Of a stretch of 64,000 nucleotides of DNA, positions 11,701 through 23,066 are shown piece after piece. A model generated the notes under the pieces. It saw only the letters and a program-made list of their open reading frames with translations, searched no databases and was not told the origin of the DNA. Location of the stretch: assembly GCA_029851415.1 (NCBI GenBank), contig CM056744.1:88957907-89021906 (forward strand), given 5' to 3'. The DNA is from Eretmocerus hayati. Its lineage: Eukaryota > Arthropoda > Insecta > Hymenoptera > Aphelinidae. The position numbers and the translations under genes were made by a program. Positions within the stretch are counted from its first letter, which is position 1, and each line of letters opens with the position of its first letter.

Positions 11701-14700
11701 ATAGCGCCAATATTGCGGCGAAGAGCCATATCCAATATTGCGTCAATATATTGCTAATTTTTTGTTTTTTATTCAAAAAAAGCCGAATTGAATATACAAA
11801 ACAGAAATCGTGATAATGGCAAACCACACTGCAGAAATTGCTTGCCACCGCTTTTCAAAAATTGAAAATAAAATTATGAATTGAGAATTCATACTGACGT
11901 GGATTTATTTCAGTCTCACTCATAATCTACATCGGGTCGATAGTTCGTAAATTTCAATTTTTGAGAATGCAATAAAAAAATATGATTCGATTAGTTATTG
12001 GCAGGATTTATTCGAATTTTTTTCGAAAATATCACATCATAGATCTCAGTGGGCATGGTTGACTACAACATGAGAGTGACCTAGCATAAATCAAGCGTAG
12101 CACAATCGCATTTGAGGATAACACATTTCATCAGCTTATGTTGTGATCTTGAATTTACCGGGCTAGATTCGATTGGCAGTTTGGCAGTCAAAAAATTGGC
12201 TCCGGTGCGGCGCGGACCAGAGCGCCAGCTTTTCTCACGCAGGTTTCCTCCTCAATTGATTTTGATCACACCGAGCTGCTCATCTCTCGACCTGTAAAAT
12301 ACGATGCAACACAAAGCATCAGATTTCTTCAGAATGAAACGGTATCGCGGTTAGACACACGTGATAGCATAGTAAATGAAGCGTCAAAGTTTGAGCCTGG
12401 CTGGAAGTACATTAGGTACACTCTTGAACTTGATATTATAAAATTGGCCAAACTGGACAAAAAATCTATCTTATACGCTACGCTATGCACGTATCACACT
12501 GATTGAAGGTTATATCTCAGAGTATTTTTTTCAAGAGCTGGTAATTCTTACTGATAAATCTGAGGTACTTATCTGACTCATCGGCAGCTCTGATGACTCG
12601 ATTCAAATTCAATTGCCAGTAGTTCAATTCTCCTCGTAAATTTTCTCAACGAAACGAATTACTTCGACGCACAAATTTAGTGTGATATTTTCCTTCGCGA
12701 GGATCAAGCAGACTGATTTGAAGCAAGATGACGTTTGTCCTGTAAAAATAGAATGGTCTGCTTTCGCGAAGGATAATATTGCACTAAATTTGTGCGTCAA
12801 AGTAATTCGTTTCAATGAGAAAATTTACGAGGAGAATTGGACTACTGGCAATTGAATTTGAATCGAGTCATCAGAACTGCCGATGAGCCAGATAAGTACC
12901 TCAGATTTATCAGTAAAAATTACCAGCTCTTGAAAACATACTCTGAGATATAACCTTCAATCAGTGTGATACGTGCATAGCGTAGCGTATAAGATAGATT
13001 TTTCGTCCAGTTTGGCCAATTTTATAATATCAAGTGCAAGAGTGTAATGTACTTCCAGCCAGGCTCAAACTTTGACGCTTCATTTACTATGCTATCACGC
13101 GTGTCTAACCGCGATACCGTTTCATTCTGAAGAAATCTGATGCTTTGTGTTGCATCGTATTTTACAGGTCGAGAGATGAGCAGCTCGGTGTGATCAAAAT
13201 CAATTGAGGAGGAAACCTGCGTGAGAAAAGCTAGCGCTCTGGTCCGCGCCACACCGGAGCCAATTTTTTGACTGCCAAACTGCCAATCGAATCTAGCCCG
13301 GTAAATTCAAGATCACAACATAAGCTGATGAAATGTGTTATCCTCAAATGCGATTGTGCTACGCTTGATTTATGCTAGGTCACTCTCATGTTGTAGTCAA
13401 CCATGCCCACTGAGATCTATGATGTGATATTTTCGAAAAAAATTCGAACAAATCCTGCCAATAACTAATCGAGTCATATTTTTTATTGCATTCTCAAAAA
13501 TTGAAATTTACGAACTATCGACCCGATGTAGATTATGAGTGAGACTGAAATAAATCCACGTCAGTATAAATTCTCAATTCATAATTTCATTTTCAATTTT
13601 TGAAAAGCGGTGGCAAGCAATTTCTGCAATGTGGCTTGCCATTATCATGATTTCTGTTTTGTATATTCAATCCGGCTTTTTTGAAAAAAAAAAAAAAAAA
13701 AAAAATTAGCAATATCTTGGCGCAATATTGGATATGGCTCTTTGCCGCAATATTGGCGCTATATTGCTAATTGTTTCTCCAATATATTGCCCAAAGCAGT
13801 TTCCAATATTGCGCCAATATATGGCCAATACACGCACAGAATTTTTCGATAAAAATTACCAGACTGGTAAAGGAAAAATTACCCTACATGCCGGCAATCG
13901 TGGGATGCGCCACCTAGGAGCGCCAATTTTTACGGGCATGTAGGGTAATTTTTCCCTGTACCAAGGAGATGGCTTCTGTCATGCCACTTAGCAGTGATAT
14001 TCCTCTGTTCAATATTAAAGTCACCTCGAGTAAAAATGAAGATGATTCAACAAGTTTCAATTAGTTTCATCACTTTGTATGCATTGACCCCGAATCAAAA
14101 TCCAGGCATCTTCATCAGAACGAGTCAAATAATGTATTTCTATACCGAAGTTTTTTTGAGGTTAGATGAGATGCCGAGCTGGCGAGCTGAGCTCGCGGCG
14201 CGCGCAGGCGCACCCGCAGCTCTTTATACTGGTACGGTAAAAATTACCCTACAAGTGCCCGCAAAATCTACCCGAATTCACCGCACTTTTTCACCAAATT
14301 CGATACAATTTTTGACCTGAAATAAAATTTACCTTACAGATAGGTAATTTTTCGCGACACTCATCCGCAATAAGTAGGCTGAAATGTCGGACGTCCCACG
14401 ATTACCCTAACTGTGCCCGTAATTTTTATCGAAAAATTCTGTGCGTGTAGAATCTATTTTCACGCGGGCTCATTTTCCCACGGATTTTCAGTCCTGAAAA
14501 TTAGAGAAACTGTCTAATTCCAGCCCGGTCTCTCCTACCTACGCAGATGCTCGCCTATTTTGGGCCATCACAACGAAATAAATGCACTTGATTTGTTTTG
14601 TTAGACTCGAAAACCACCTAGTGTCGTCCGCTGAACTCTCAAATTGGACAAACTGGATGAGTATTTACATACATTTTCACGAGATGTCGTTGTAAACCAC

Positions 14701-17700
14701 CGGCAAGGTTTCACGTCAGGAGGTTCGTAAGGATTTTGGGTGCGAGGGAAAGAACAATCAACTACAGCCTTTAGGCTATTCTCGAATTTACAAGGGGAGG
14801 ACCAGACCTTTGGATTATCAATCTTGTCCAAAATTTTTTTTACAGTTTTGTATTACCTAGAATATGAAGAATCCAGAGTGACTCCGTCAAATGGGCCTCC
14901 TGTTCAAAGTTACAGCCCATGACATTAACATTGCCCATATAGGCTCATGTTGAAAAGCGATATATATAGATATACTAGCAACGCTAAAATTTTTGCTTGT
15001 AACTCTGGACAGAAGGGGGTGACATAAAACCGTAAAAAATTTTTGGAAAGGATTGGTGATCCAAAGGTCTGGTCATCCCCTAGTTAGTGATATTTCCAGC
15101 TATATCTTGGTATTGAAGGCGTATTCGCGTCCGGGTGCGGAAATATACTATTTTTGGTGAACATTTTTCGGAAGTATAAGAATTGAAGCTCCAAATGTTA
15201 GCATTTTGGTATTTTTGAAACTGTACGTTTCATTAAAAAAATCAATTTTTCACGTTTTACCACACTTTTGCTCTCGGAGAACGTCTGTAACCTCAAAGAA
15301 AATCCGACAAAATGAAATCCGATAGATTGCCCGAAGTCGTTGCAAATGGTGCTAATAGCATACTCTTACAAAAAGTTGCTGGTGTTTTTTCCTCAACAGT
15401 TCCTAAGAAATATTTCAAAGTTATACAAAAAATTTGCTGGGGCCTTAAAGGTGTTAAAAATTTCCTCTTTTGGGACACAGGGTCAATAAAAGTTCTGTGG
15501 AAGAAAAATTCAGACGTGACCCATTTTTGTGGCCAACATGAGCGTTAAAGTACTCAATTTGCAAGCCGGGGTCATCGATCAATTAACTACCTCACCAGTT
15601 ACCAATAGTGTATACAGTGATTCATTACCTGGGCATTCTGCCTAAATCACACTGCCTAAAACATAAATAGATGTACTGGCGCTGCTAACCTGTGTAGCTA
15701 TATTTCGGAATAATGAGGCTCGTGGGATGGAACCTATCACCGAGACACTTTGATTGTTCACCGCCACTCAAAACGTCTTTCAAATTAATGTCTAAATCGA
15801 TTATCCACAATGCCGGTGTTCGCCATTTCGATTTTAGCCGAATATAACAAGTTTGGGGAATCGTACTCAAAAGCTCTGAAGAAAACGTTTCCAATCCTTT
15901 TTCATTCCAGGTCTACGGATAGGCAAATATGCTGAATATCTCTGCACTCATAACATAATAAAAGCTCATGCACGAGCTTATCATATCTACGATAAGGAAT
16001 TTAGATCTAAACAGCAAGGAAAAATCGGTATCGTTGTAGATTGCGACCAGCACTATGCCAAATATGAAAATGACACATTGTCACCCGAGGTAGCATTTCA
16101 ATATCAGTGTGGTAGGTACGGTGGTCCAATTTTCTCTGAACAAGGTGATTATCCCGACGTTATAAAAAAACGAATAGCTGAAAACAGCGAGTATGAGGGT
16201 CTGAAAAGGTCGAGATTACCAGTTTTCTCCAAACAGTGGATTGATTATATAAAGTGAGGTATTCCGATGTTGGATTCATTTTGAATGAAAAATTTGTATC
16301 GTCAGCATACTTTTCATTTCAGAGGATCCGCAGATTTTTTCGGTCTCAATCATTATAGATCGAGACTAGTAGAACCAGCACCCAAACCTTCAAATACAGT
16401 TTACTTGAACGATGATGGCCTCATTTACAGCTATGATCCAAATTCGCCCTCGACCGCAACTAAAAGGGTGAAGGTTGGTCGCTCGACATAAGTACTTGAA
16501 AATGATCAAGCGCTCTCCTGATTTGGCTCTCAATAATTATTTGAATTAGTGAATTTTTCCATGATGAATGCTCAAAAGCCCGTGACTAAATGCAAATGTT
16601 TATCCTTTAATCAGATAGTTCCAGAAGGGTTCACAGATATAATACGTAAAATAAAAAAAGAATTCAACAACCCTGAAATATTCGTGACAGAAAATGGAAT
16701 TCCAGACAATGGAACATTAGATGACGATCAAAGAATAGAGTATCTTCAAAAGTATATGAAAGCTATGCTGACTGCTATCAAAAAGTACAATTGCAACGTG
16801 AAAGGTTACACAGTCTGGAGTTTGATGGACAACTTTGAGTGGGAGTATGGTTACAGGTGATGATGAGAGAATGCTATCTAGTATTGAAAAGCATAGAAGA
16901 AGTCGTGCACTCTTACGAATTACAAATGCCCTTAGAACCGGGAATATAAACTATTCCTCATAAAGAGAAAAAAGTTGTTTGTAAAAAAAAAATGTTCGTA
17001 AACGTCACGTCTTACGAGAGATCATTCGAATCGAACCCGTACTAACAAGGGAGCTGGCTCAAAAGACGTCCGCACGATTTTCAAGGATTTTGGATCCCTC
17101 CCTCCCGTTTTATCACACCTTGTCACATTTGAGCAGAGTCCCCTCATAAAAAGATGTCACACACGTTATGATCATGACGAATCCCCATCTTATTACCCAG
17201 AAAGAACTCATATGAAACTTTGGTCTAAAGAAGAGGGGGGGGGGGGGGCTCAACAAAAACATGATTTGAATGATGAAATTCAGCTCTTATGCCCATTATT
17301 GTTCAACCGGCAATGATATTGGAATGAGTATTGGAACTTGAACAAGAATTGAGAAGAACCTTCGCCCACGTCCGAAAGTATCCCATTTTATCATAAACCT
17401 CCTCCCCCCCCCCCCTTAGGTGTGAACGTCTCTGGTGCTAGCTGCTCAATATAGATTCATGTAAGCAGTAAACTTTGACAACTTTTGAACCTGAACAGTG
17501 AAAATTATTGAAAATGATTTTGGTTCCGAGTGGAACTTGATGTAATGTGGAGAAGTTATCGACCAGACTACGCTGATCACAAGTTTTAATTAGGCTGCAA
17601 AAAGATTCTATGCACCAGTGTTGAGATATTTCACGAGAAAATCTCAGTTTTTGAGGTTACGGGCACTTGTTTTGAATTCCTTTGAACGTTTTGTGTACGG

Positions 17701-18217
17701 CATCAAGCATTGTTCTCGGCATTTTTCTTATTCTTCTTAAGTTGCATGCGAAATTCTGTTGGAACTTGCCTGACGTCGATATATGGAAACTTGCAAAAAT
17801 TTGTTCATCTCAAATGATAAAACTCATCGCACTCGTGCAAATCAAGTACTTTTGTTCAAAATAAGCGTGCCAACTTTGGAAAGATATATTTTTCTGTGGA
17901 GAGAGTCCTAATTATTCAGAAGGGAACCACAAGGCCGGGTAAACCATGGTTTGCAAATTTTGATTATAACGTGTGGATCTCACTATCTTTGAAAACATTA
18001 CAATTGATTCACAGTTAGTCATTTAATCGATGGATCTGTTCTTTTCAGCTCGAAGTACGGGTTGTTCCACGTAGACTTCAACGATTCAAAGAGAGCAAGA
18101 ACACCAAAGAAATCAGTGGCTTGGTTTACAGACGTGTTACGTACGCGAAAGTTGTCCGACATAGGAATACAACCTAGTTCTAAAGAGGAAAATAAAGCAT
18201 CAACTCTGCAAGTTTGA
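8722..18217 (+). CDS. Glycoside hydrolase family 1 (beta-glucosidase/myrosinase-like), GH1-A
   Basis: Eight exons: 8722-8768, 8919-9022, 9428-9561, 9689-10022, 15911-16253, 16323-16473, 16615-16856, 18049-18217. They total 1524 nt, in frame throughout (507 residues, usual GH1 size); every intron is GT-AG. Residues 1-16 are a hydrophobic leader, so the product is probably secreted. Family landmarks in order: FLIGTATSAYQIEGG near the N-terminus; HYRFSISWSRILP; YHWDHPQ; TINEP with acid/base Glu190; FFGLNHY; VTENG with nucleophile Glu397; SLMDNFEW, the sugar-binding segment. Both catalytic glutamates are present, so an active retaining beta-glycosidase acting on glucosides (digestion or detoxification of plant glycosides in insects) is expected; the true substrate cannot be read off. 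Intron 4 is 5.9 kb and full of foldbacks; intron 6 has the weak donor GTTGGT, shared with GH1-B. No upstream ATG extends the reading frame. Confidence 0.94.
9118..9160. repeat. Perfect 19-bp-arm hairpin in GH1-A intron 2
   Basis: CACTCTCATGCAATTTCGA at 9118-9136 is exactly reversed and complemented at 9142-9160 across a 5-base loop (GTCCA). A perfect stem of this length is unlikely by chance in a 400-base intron. Confidence 0.85.
10178..11330. mobile_element. Foldback built of ~300-bp repeats, in GH1-A intron 4
   Basis: A ~300-bp unit with landmarks GAATTATTTTCCCACA, GAGCGTGCACAAGATG and TTTTGTGGGTC occurs twice in forward orientation (about 10190-10495 and 10705-10985) and once inverted (about 11020-11325). 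The outer ends pair with each other (ATATCACGGAGGTTAGCC at left against its imperfect complement at right). Copies differ by roughly a tenth by eye. Mirror open frames on both strands are by-products of this arrangement. No transposase seen. Confidence 0.8.
11601..14470. mobile_element. Outer foldback element interrupted by a second one
   Basis: The right side (13831-14470) is a palindromic unit whose ends carry CACGCACAGAATTTTTCG and its complement, with inner copies of a TAAAAATTACCCTAC motif. The left side of the same unit is cut to about 23 bases (CGCGTAAAAATAGATTC near 11606-11621); the rest resumes at 13831. The interruption is the 2205-bp element at 11624-13828. Without it this element would be about 660 bp. 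Confidence 0.75.
11624..13828. mobile_element. 2.2-kb palindromic element with TA target duplication
   Basis: Two arms of about 1.08 kb are near-identical reverse complements around a ~55-bp loop near 12700-12757. Ends are TTGGCCATATATTGGCGC and its complement. The subterminal region repeats CAATATATTGG-type motifs. TA flanks both ends (11622-11623 and 13829-13830). The mirror arm of the outer element (14440-14452) shows the uninterrupted site with a single TA, which confirms the boundaries. One arm has a long A-run (13682-13706) that the other lacks. TA duplications suggest a Tc1/mariner-type mover, but no transposase is encoded. Confidence 0.88.
14788..15084. repeat. ~300-bp foldback, GH1-A intron 4
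   Basis: GGACCAGACCTTTGGAT at about 14796 is matched in reverse complement at about 15060-15080 (ATCCAAAGGTCTGGTCAT), and pairing continues inward through T/A-rich sequence for about 65 bp per arm. The remaining intron sequence to 15910 holds nothing I recognise. Confidence 0.75.
17036..17440. other. Possible decayed DNA-transposon remnant, GH1-A intron 7
   Basis: A stretch around 17055-17170 (CAAAAGACGTCCGCACGA, then GGATTTTGGATCCCTCC, then TGTCACA) resembles the ends of short DNA transposons common in arthropods. It is followed by a 13-base G run near 17238 and a C run near 17405, which could be opposite ends of one element. The assignment rests on general resemblance only. Confidence 0.3.
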
Positions 18218-21200
18218 TAATAGGTATTTGAATATGAAGAAACTTTGATTAAGAACAGTAGCTACTAAGAGCAATTGAACTTGAGCTCGGATGAACGTGT
18301 AGAACGAAGTGATCAACACACGTCGTCAACGCTTTTTTGAACCTAGTTTTAGTTATACATAGGCTAAAATAATTGTCTGCATGAAGGGATTATTTGGCCC
18401 ACTTTCCCCGCCAACAGAGATCTTACCAATAGAAAATCTCGAGCTGAAATCTTTACGTCTCACATGAAATTCTGGAAATATTCGTGCCTATATGATATTT
18501 TTACGGAGCTTGAATTACGATGTGATGACCCAAATCAGCTGTAAACTATGGAGGATTGGTTCATCTTAATTTATGAAATGTGCTATCTTTCGATCAGATA
18601 CTTCCAACGGGCTCGTCAGAAGAACGACGAATTTCTTGTATCAGTATTTTATGTGAGATTTCGAATTTTCGATTAGAATTTCTTGGCTGAAAAGCAGTCA
18701 AGTAGCCTAATTATATATTTTATAGAGAATGAGTAATCAATTTGGTTTGAGCGGTTCTTACTGCCTATCAACCTCAATCTTACGATTTTTTCTGAGTTCA
18801 AATCGAGTTTTAAATCTTCTCAATGAATTGAATCGACTTCGCCGAAATAATTTTTGACTACATTTATTAAGTTTACTCCTTATCAACTTCACCTAAAATC
18901 TGTCTAATGTTTTCAGACACAAAAAATTCATCTGTAAAAGTGCCAGTGTATAATACCAAAGCCTCTACCAGGACAATCAAAATCACCCGTGCAATTCGAA
19001 TACAATTTTACTATTATCATATTAAAAATTGAAGAACGCCTAGCAGTATTCCGAATAAAATGTGTCGGTTTCTACCTCCGACCTCGGAAAGTATTTCCTC
19101 GTACGGATAAGAATTGGAGAATCGTCCATCTTATCGTGAAGACGTAAAGCTGGGTCTTGCCAATGTACCAACTCTAGTGATCTGTATAGATCTGGTCGGA
19201 GAAGAAATAAATTGACTTTCACATCGCAGGATTTTCCAAGACTATTTCTCTACTGTTCAGATAATGTAAACTTCAATGAAAAAATTAGTGGGCTGAGGTG
19301 GGATATTAATACTTTAACAATCTTGTTATCTCATCAAAGAGTCGACAATTTTCATTTCTCCATAGATGAATATTCCGCTGATGAAAATTCAGCACAGAGA
19401 GCCCTGATAAGTCTATTCAAATAATAGAAAAGATACACATTCTTTTCCAAAAATATTTTGTCGTCATTCATGGAGAGATTTCACGAGATAGAATCATAAG
19501 AATATACGAAATAAGTGTAATATTAAGATAAAAAAGGTGTTGTTTCAACTCGGGAATCTCGTGAATCTCACCCTCTATTGTTGTATTCGACACATATAAT
19601 CATTTGATGATATATTTTTACAATTCTCCGAAGACTTTGTCCGTCAGAATTTGTGTTCGACTACTGACACAAAAGTAGCTGTTTTAGGAAAAATCGTCAA
19701 TTATGCTTCCAGCAAAATGAAAAAAGGGAGTGCAAACATTTTCCCACAAAGATTCGATCTTGAATAGTACATTCCGATACAAGGCTGGAAAAAGAGGTGT
19801 CACGCCGGTGTATCGAAGTGTATTTTTCAACAAACTGTGCGAGAAAGTGGAAAATCAGATGATACTTTTCCGCACGGCGTGTCGAAAAAAGACCAAAGTC
19901 TCTCAAATATCATGGAACGAACAGCTCACTGAAACGCTCATGCTATGACGCATCGAACAAAAGCGCACGTTTAACCTGTCTCAGATTCAAGGAAGCAAAG
20001 TAACATCATTCAATATGACCGAAACATAACGCCCACCCGAAATGCATCCCAGTGGAGCTATTCGCCAGGCGCGGGAGCATTTAAAGAAAAAGCAACTGCA
20101 AAATTATGATACACGAGACGAGATGAGCAAGCGGATGATCCCCGATGTAAGTATGTACATGAAAATCCGTACGACGAAGAAGGTAAATTTGGATCAACTT
20201 GGATGCAGCGTGCATGCATGAACGTTAGAGGTATATATCGGAGAGATTAGGAGGACCGCAAAACGTAAAAAAAAAAAAAAAAATGTACGGAGGTGTAGTC
20301 GGAGGGCGTGTTTGCAAAGCCGAGATTGAGAGTTACGCTTGTACATGTCTGATGGTTATTAAGGGTCATGCGATTCGGGAGGAATGAGAGCGTGAAGAAT
20401 GCGGGAGAATTCGGACAGGAGTGCATTGTTGAGATTGTTTTGAGCTTTGCTCGTTTTTTGGCAGTCATGATTTTCGTTTACCCGTCTTGGACTTTCGTCT
20501 TCACACGCGGTTCGTGGAATTGGGTTCAATTTGCATGATTCTACGTTAATATTGCGCATCAAGTGCATCAGATTCTCTGTTAGCGGAACATTGATGGAAA
20601 TAATTTTTGGGATAGAAAATTCCCGAATATCTTTTTTTCACTGATGTTGGCTGCTGATCGGAAATTGAGGAATAATCAAAAAATTTTAGAAACGATTAGA
20701 TTAGATGAGACCATCGACACCAAATATTTCATTCTAATATACAAGGATGCGTGAATAGTACTTTATGAATCATAAAATACTGTATTGATAGATTTGCCAA
20801 TACGGATGTCTGGGAAATCTCCAAAAAATGGAAAAATTCTGCACCCGAAAAGAAAAACCTGGAGAACTGTCATTTTGAACCTAAAACCCTGAAATTTTCG
20901 ACTTGATGTCGCAGAACTAGAAATTCTAAGAACCATGTCCGAAGTTGCTATTTCCAGGTCAAATTGCTATGAAACTTTTTTCCAAGTGATGGGTTTCTGG
21001 GCTGAGCCATAAGCGAGGGTTGGAATCATCACGAGGATGCAAAAGGTTAATTCTACTTCGGTGTATATCGAACTATACTTTTATATAAACTGAGTAGAAG
21101 TCGAAAAACTGTGAGCAAAGTAATCGTATTTTTTTAAAAAGGGAGAAAAAAACCAAAAATTTCAACTTTCTCATTATAATAAACCCTTTGTCTTGTTATC

Positions 21201-22254
21201 CTACCATGTTCCTATGAAATTATCCTCAGAACGATTTTCAAAAAAGAAATGACATTATTCCTATGAATCAGCGATTATCGATTAGTATTATCGACATTGA
21301 AGAATGCTTGGAAACAAGCTACAAATGTGTGCGTTTGAGTGAATCAACCAGTGTCAGATATTTATCGCATTTCCTCTTGTAAATACCATTATAGATTGTC
21401 GATCCGTAACAAATATAAGTTCAAAGTAATAAAGAGTCTAGTAAATCTGATTTAGATAAGACTTCAACGAGCTCACATTTCAATAAAAATCTTCATTCAC
21501 TTTTTCGTTTTCATAGCATTTATAGCATTTAAGATCACGTTGCAACTACCATTCAATCATTTCTCAATTTTCTTCAATGTAAACTTAGCCGAAGGATATG
21601 CGAGTAGATAAAAAAATTCAAGGGCTCGATCGGAAGCGACCAAGAAAAAAATGAACCAAGAAAAATGGTATCGACGTCGGGAGCAGTGGTCTCGAGTGGG
21701 CGTGATCCGGTCATCACGAAAAGGTAAAATCTATCGGGGCGTCTCGAAATTGGTTCAGGGCACGCAAAAATATAGTGTGGGAATACGCCCCGGGCGTAGA
21801 GCATGCATACCTTATAGTTGTAATGATTGCGACTCGACAGAGCTCGACAGGACCCAAATCTTACCTGCCATTATGATGCACCCGAAAGTGCGTTTGGTCT
21901 GTTGGGATTTTTTTAGTGTCATGATCCTGACGATGAGCCCATGCTACTACGAGGATAACTTTTGCACGGGATCAACGACTTTTTTAAAACGGGAAGGAAT
22001 TCAAATTGACCTCACGACGAGAGTTAGACAATTTTGAAAATTTTTTTACCAATCATGAATCAGTATTTTGATCGATTTGCTATTTACTCAACGATATACA
22101 GTTCTCCTTGAAGTTCCTATCATTTGTAAAAAATTATTGAAAATCAAGAGTGCATTCAAATCACTCAGAATATATTGACCAATAATAATGCATTGCATTA
22201 TGAACACCATGTGATCTCTACCATAACCGATGAGATCAACTATGATCAAGAGCT
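18218..22254. other. Intergenic or intronic, no gene recognised
   Basis: About 4 kb of AT-rich sequence between the GH1-A stop codon and the next inverted repeat. It has an A-run at about 20267-20282. Several short open frames on both strands show no family motif or splice context. If the minus-strand coiled-coil gene extends left, this would be part of its intron. Confidence 0.5.
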
Positions 22255-22806
22255 TTGGATACTATACTCACTCAGTTGGAATCAGTGAAAATCGCTCCCT
22301 ATCCACTGAGAAAAAAATATTGCCGTCAGCAGAATACGACTGTATTGTTACGTGGTATTGCCGTCAGACCAATACTGGATTCTCACCACAGCAAAATGAT
22401 TTTGTTATTGCATGCAAATAACCTAAAAATCTTTCGATTATATTTGTCCTTTTACCGGTACCATTCTGTGCAAAAAAATTGATAGCTTTTGTGGCAAAAT
22501 AGCCGTAATGTGACTGCGAATCCATCAAGTATCAAAGCATTTGAAACATATAGGCCACGTTTATTTATTCTGGCAGTAATACCAGACTGCCAAACCGATC
22601 TGATGGATTGGGGTGATGACAAAATCGGTATTGCTCTCCTGGCTATACCACTTTTTGATCGTACGGCAAAACGTAAGGCCGTACGACCAAAATTTTTTTC
22701 TCAGTGTCCACTGATTCGCAGTGAAATTCACTGAAAATCAGTGCATATGCACTGCAAATCAGTGAGTGGGAGCGTTTTTCACTGATTCCAACTGAGAGAG
22801 TATTTT
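22255..22806. repeat. ~550-bp inverted-repeat element with CACTGA motifs
   Basis: The left end (CTCAGTTGGAATCAGTGAAA near 22270, with CACTGAGAAAAAAAT) is matched in reverse complement near 22690-22800 (TTTCACTGATTCCAACTGAG). Inside the right part lie a small palindrome CGTACGGCAAAACGTAAGGC and several CACTGA/TCAGTG hexamers. No coding sequence. The right arm has extra CACTGA copies that the left lacks. Confidence 0.75.
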
Positions 22807-23066
22807 CAATGTGGCATTAAAAATTGTGAGTCCAAATTTGTGCACTACCTTATTGATGCGACAGCTGTAGCCCCAAACAGTTTTGTTGTAATATCCATCA
22901 TTTCATGCAACTGTATAGTTTGCACAAATAGAGACATTTGAAACTTGTTTTTGAGGTATGTCCGAGTTTAGGATTTTCTCAACTACCCGCAGGAGTATTA
23001 TACATTATTTTATGAGTCATTTGATGTGAAAAATCCGAGATCGACTCAGAAGAAAATGAAACTCAC

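Noticed and set aside
21651..22037. 128-codon plus-strand frame with basic start and several cysteines
   Set aside because: No recognisable domain, no splice or promoter context, and composition like the surrounding non-coding DNA.
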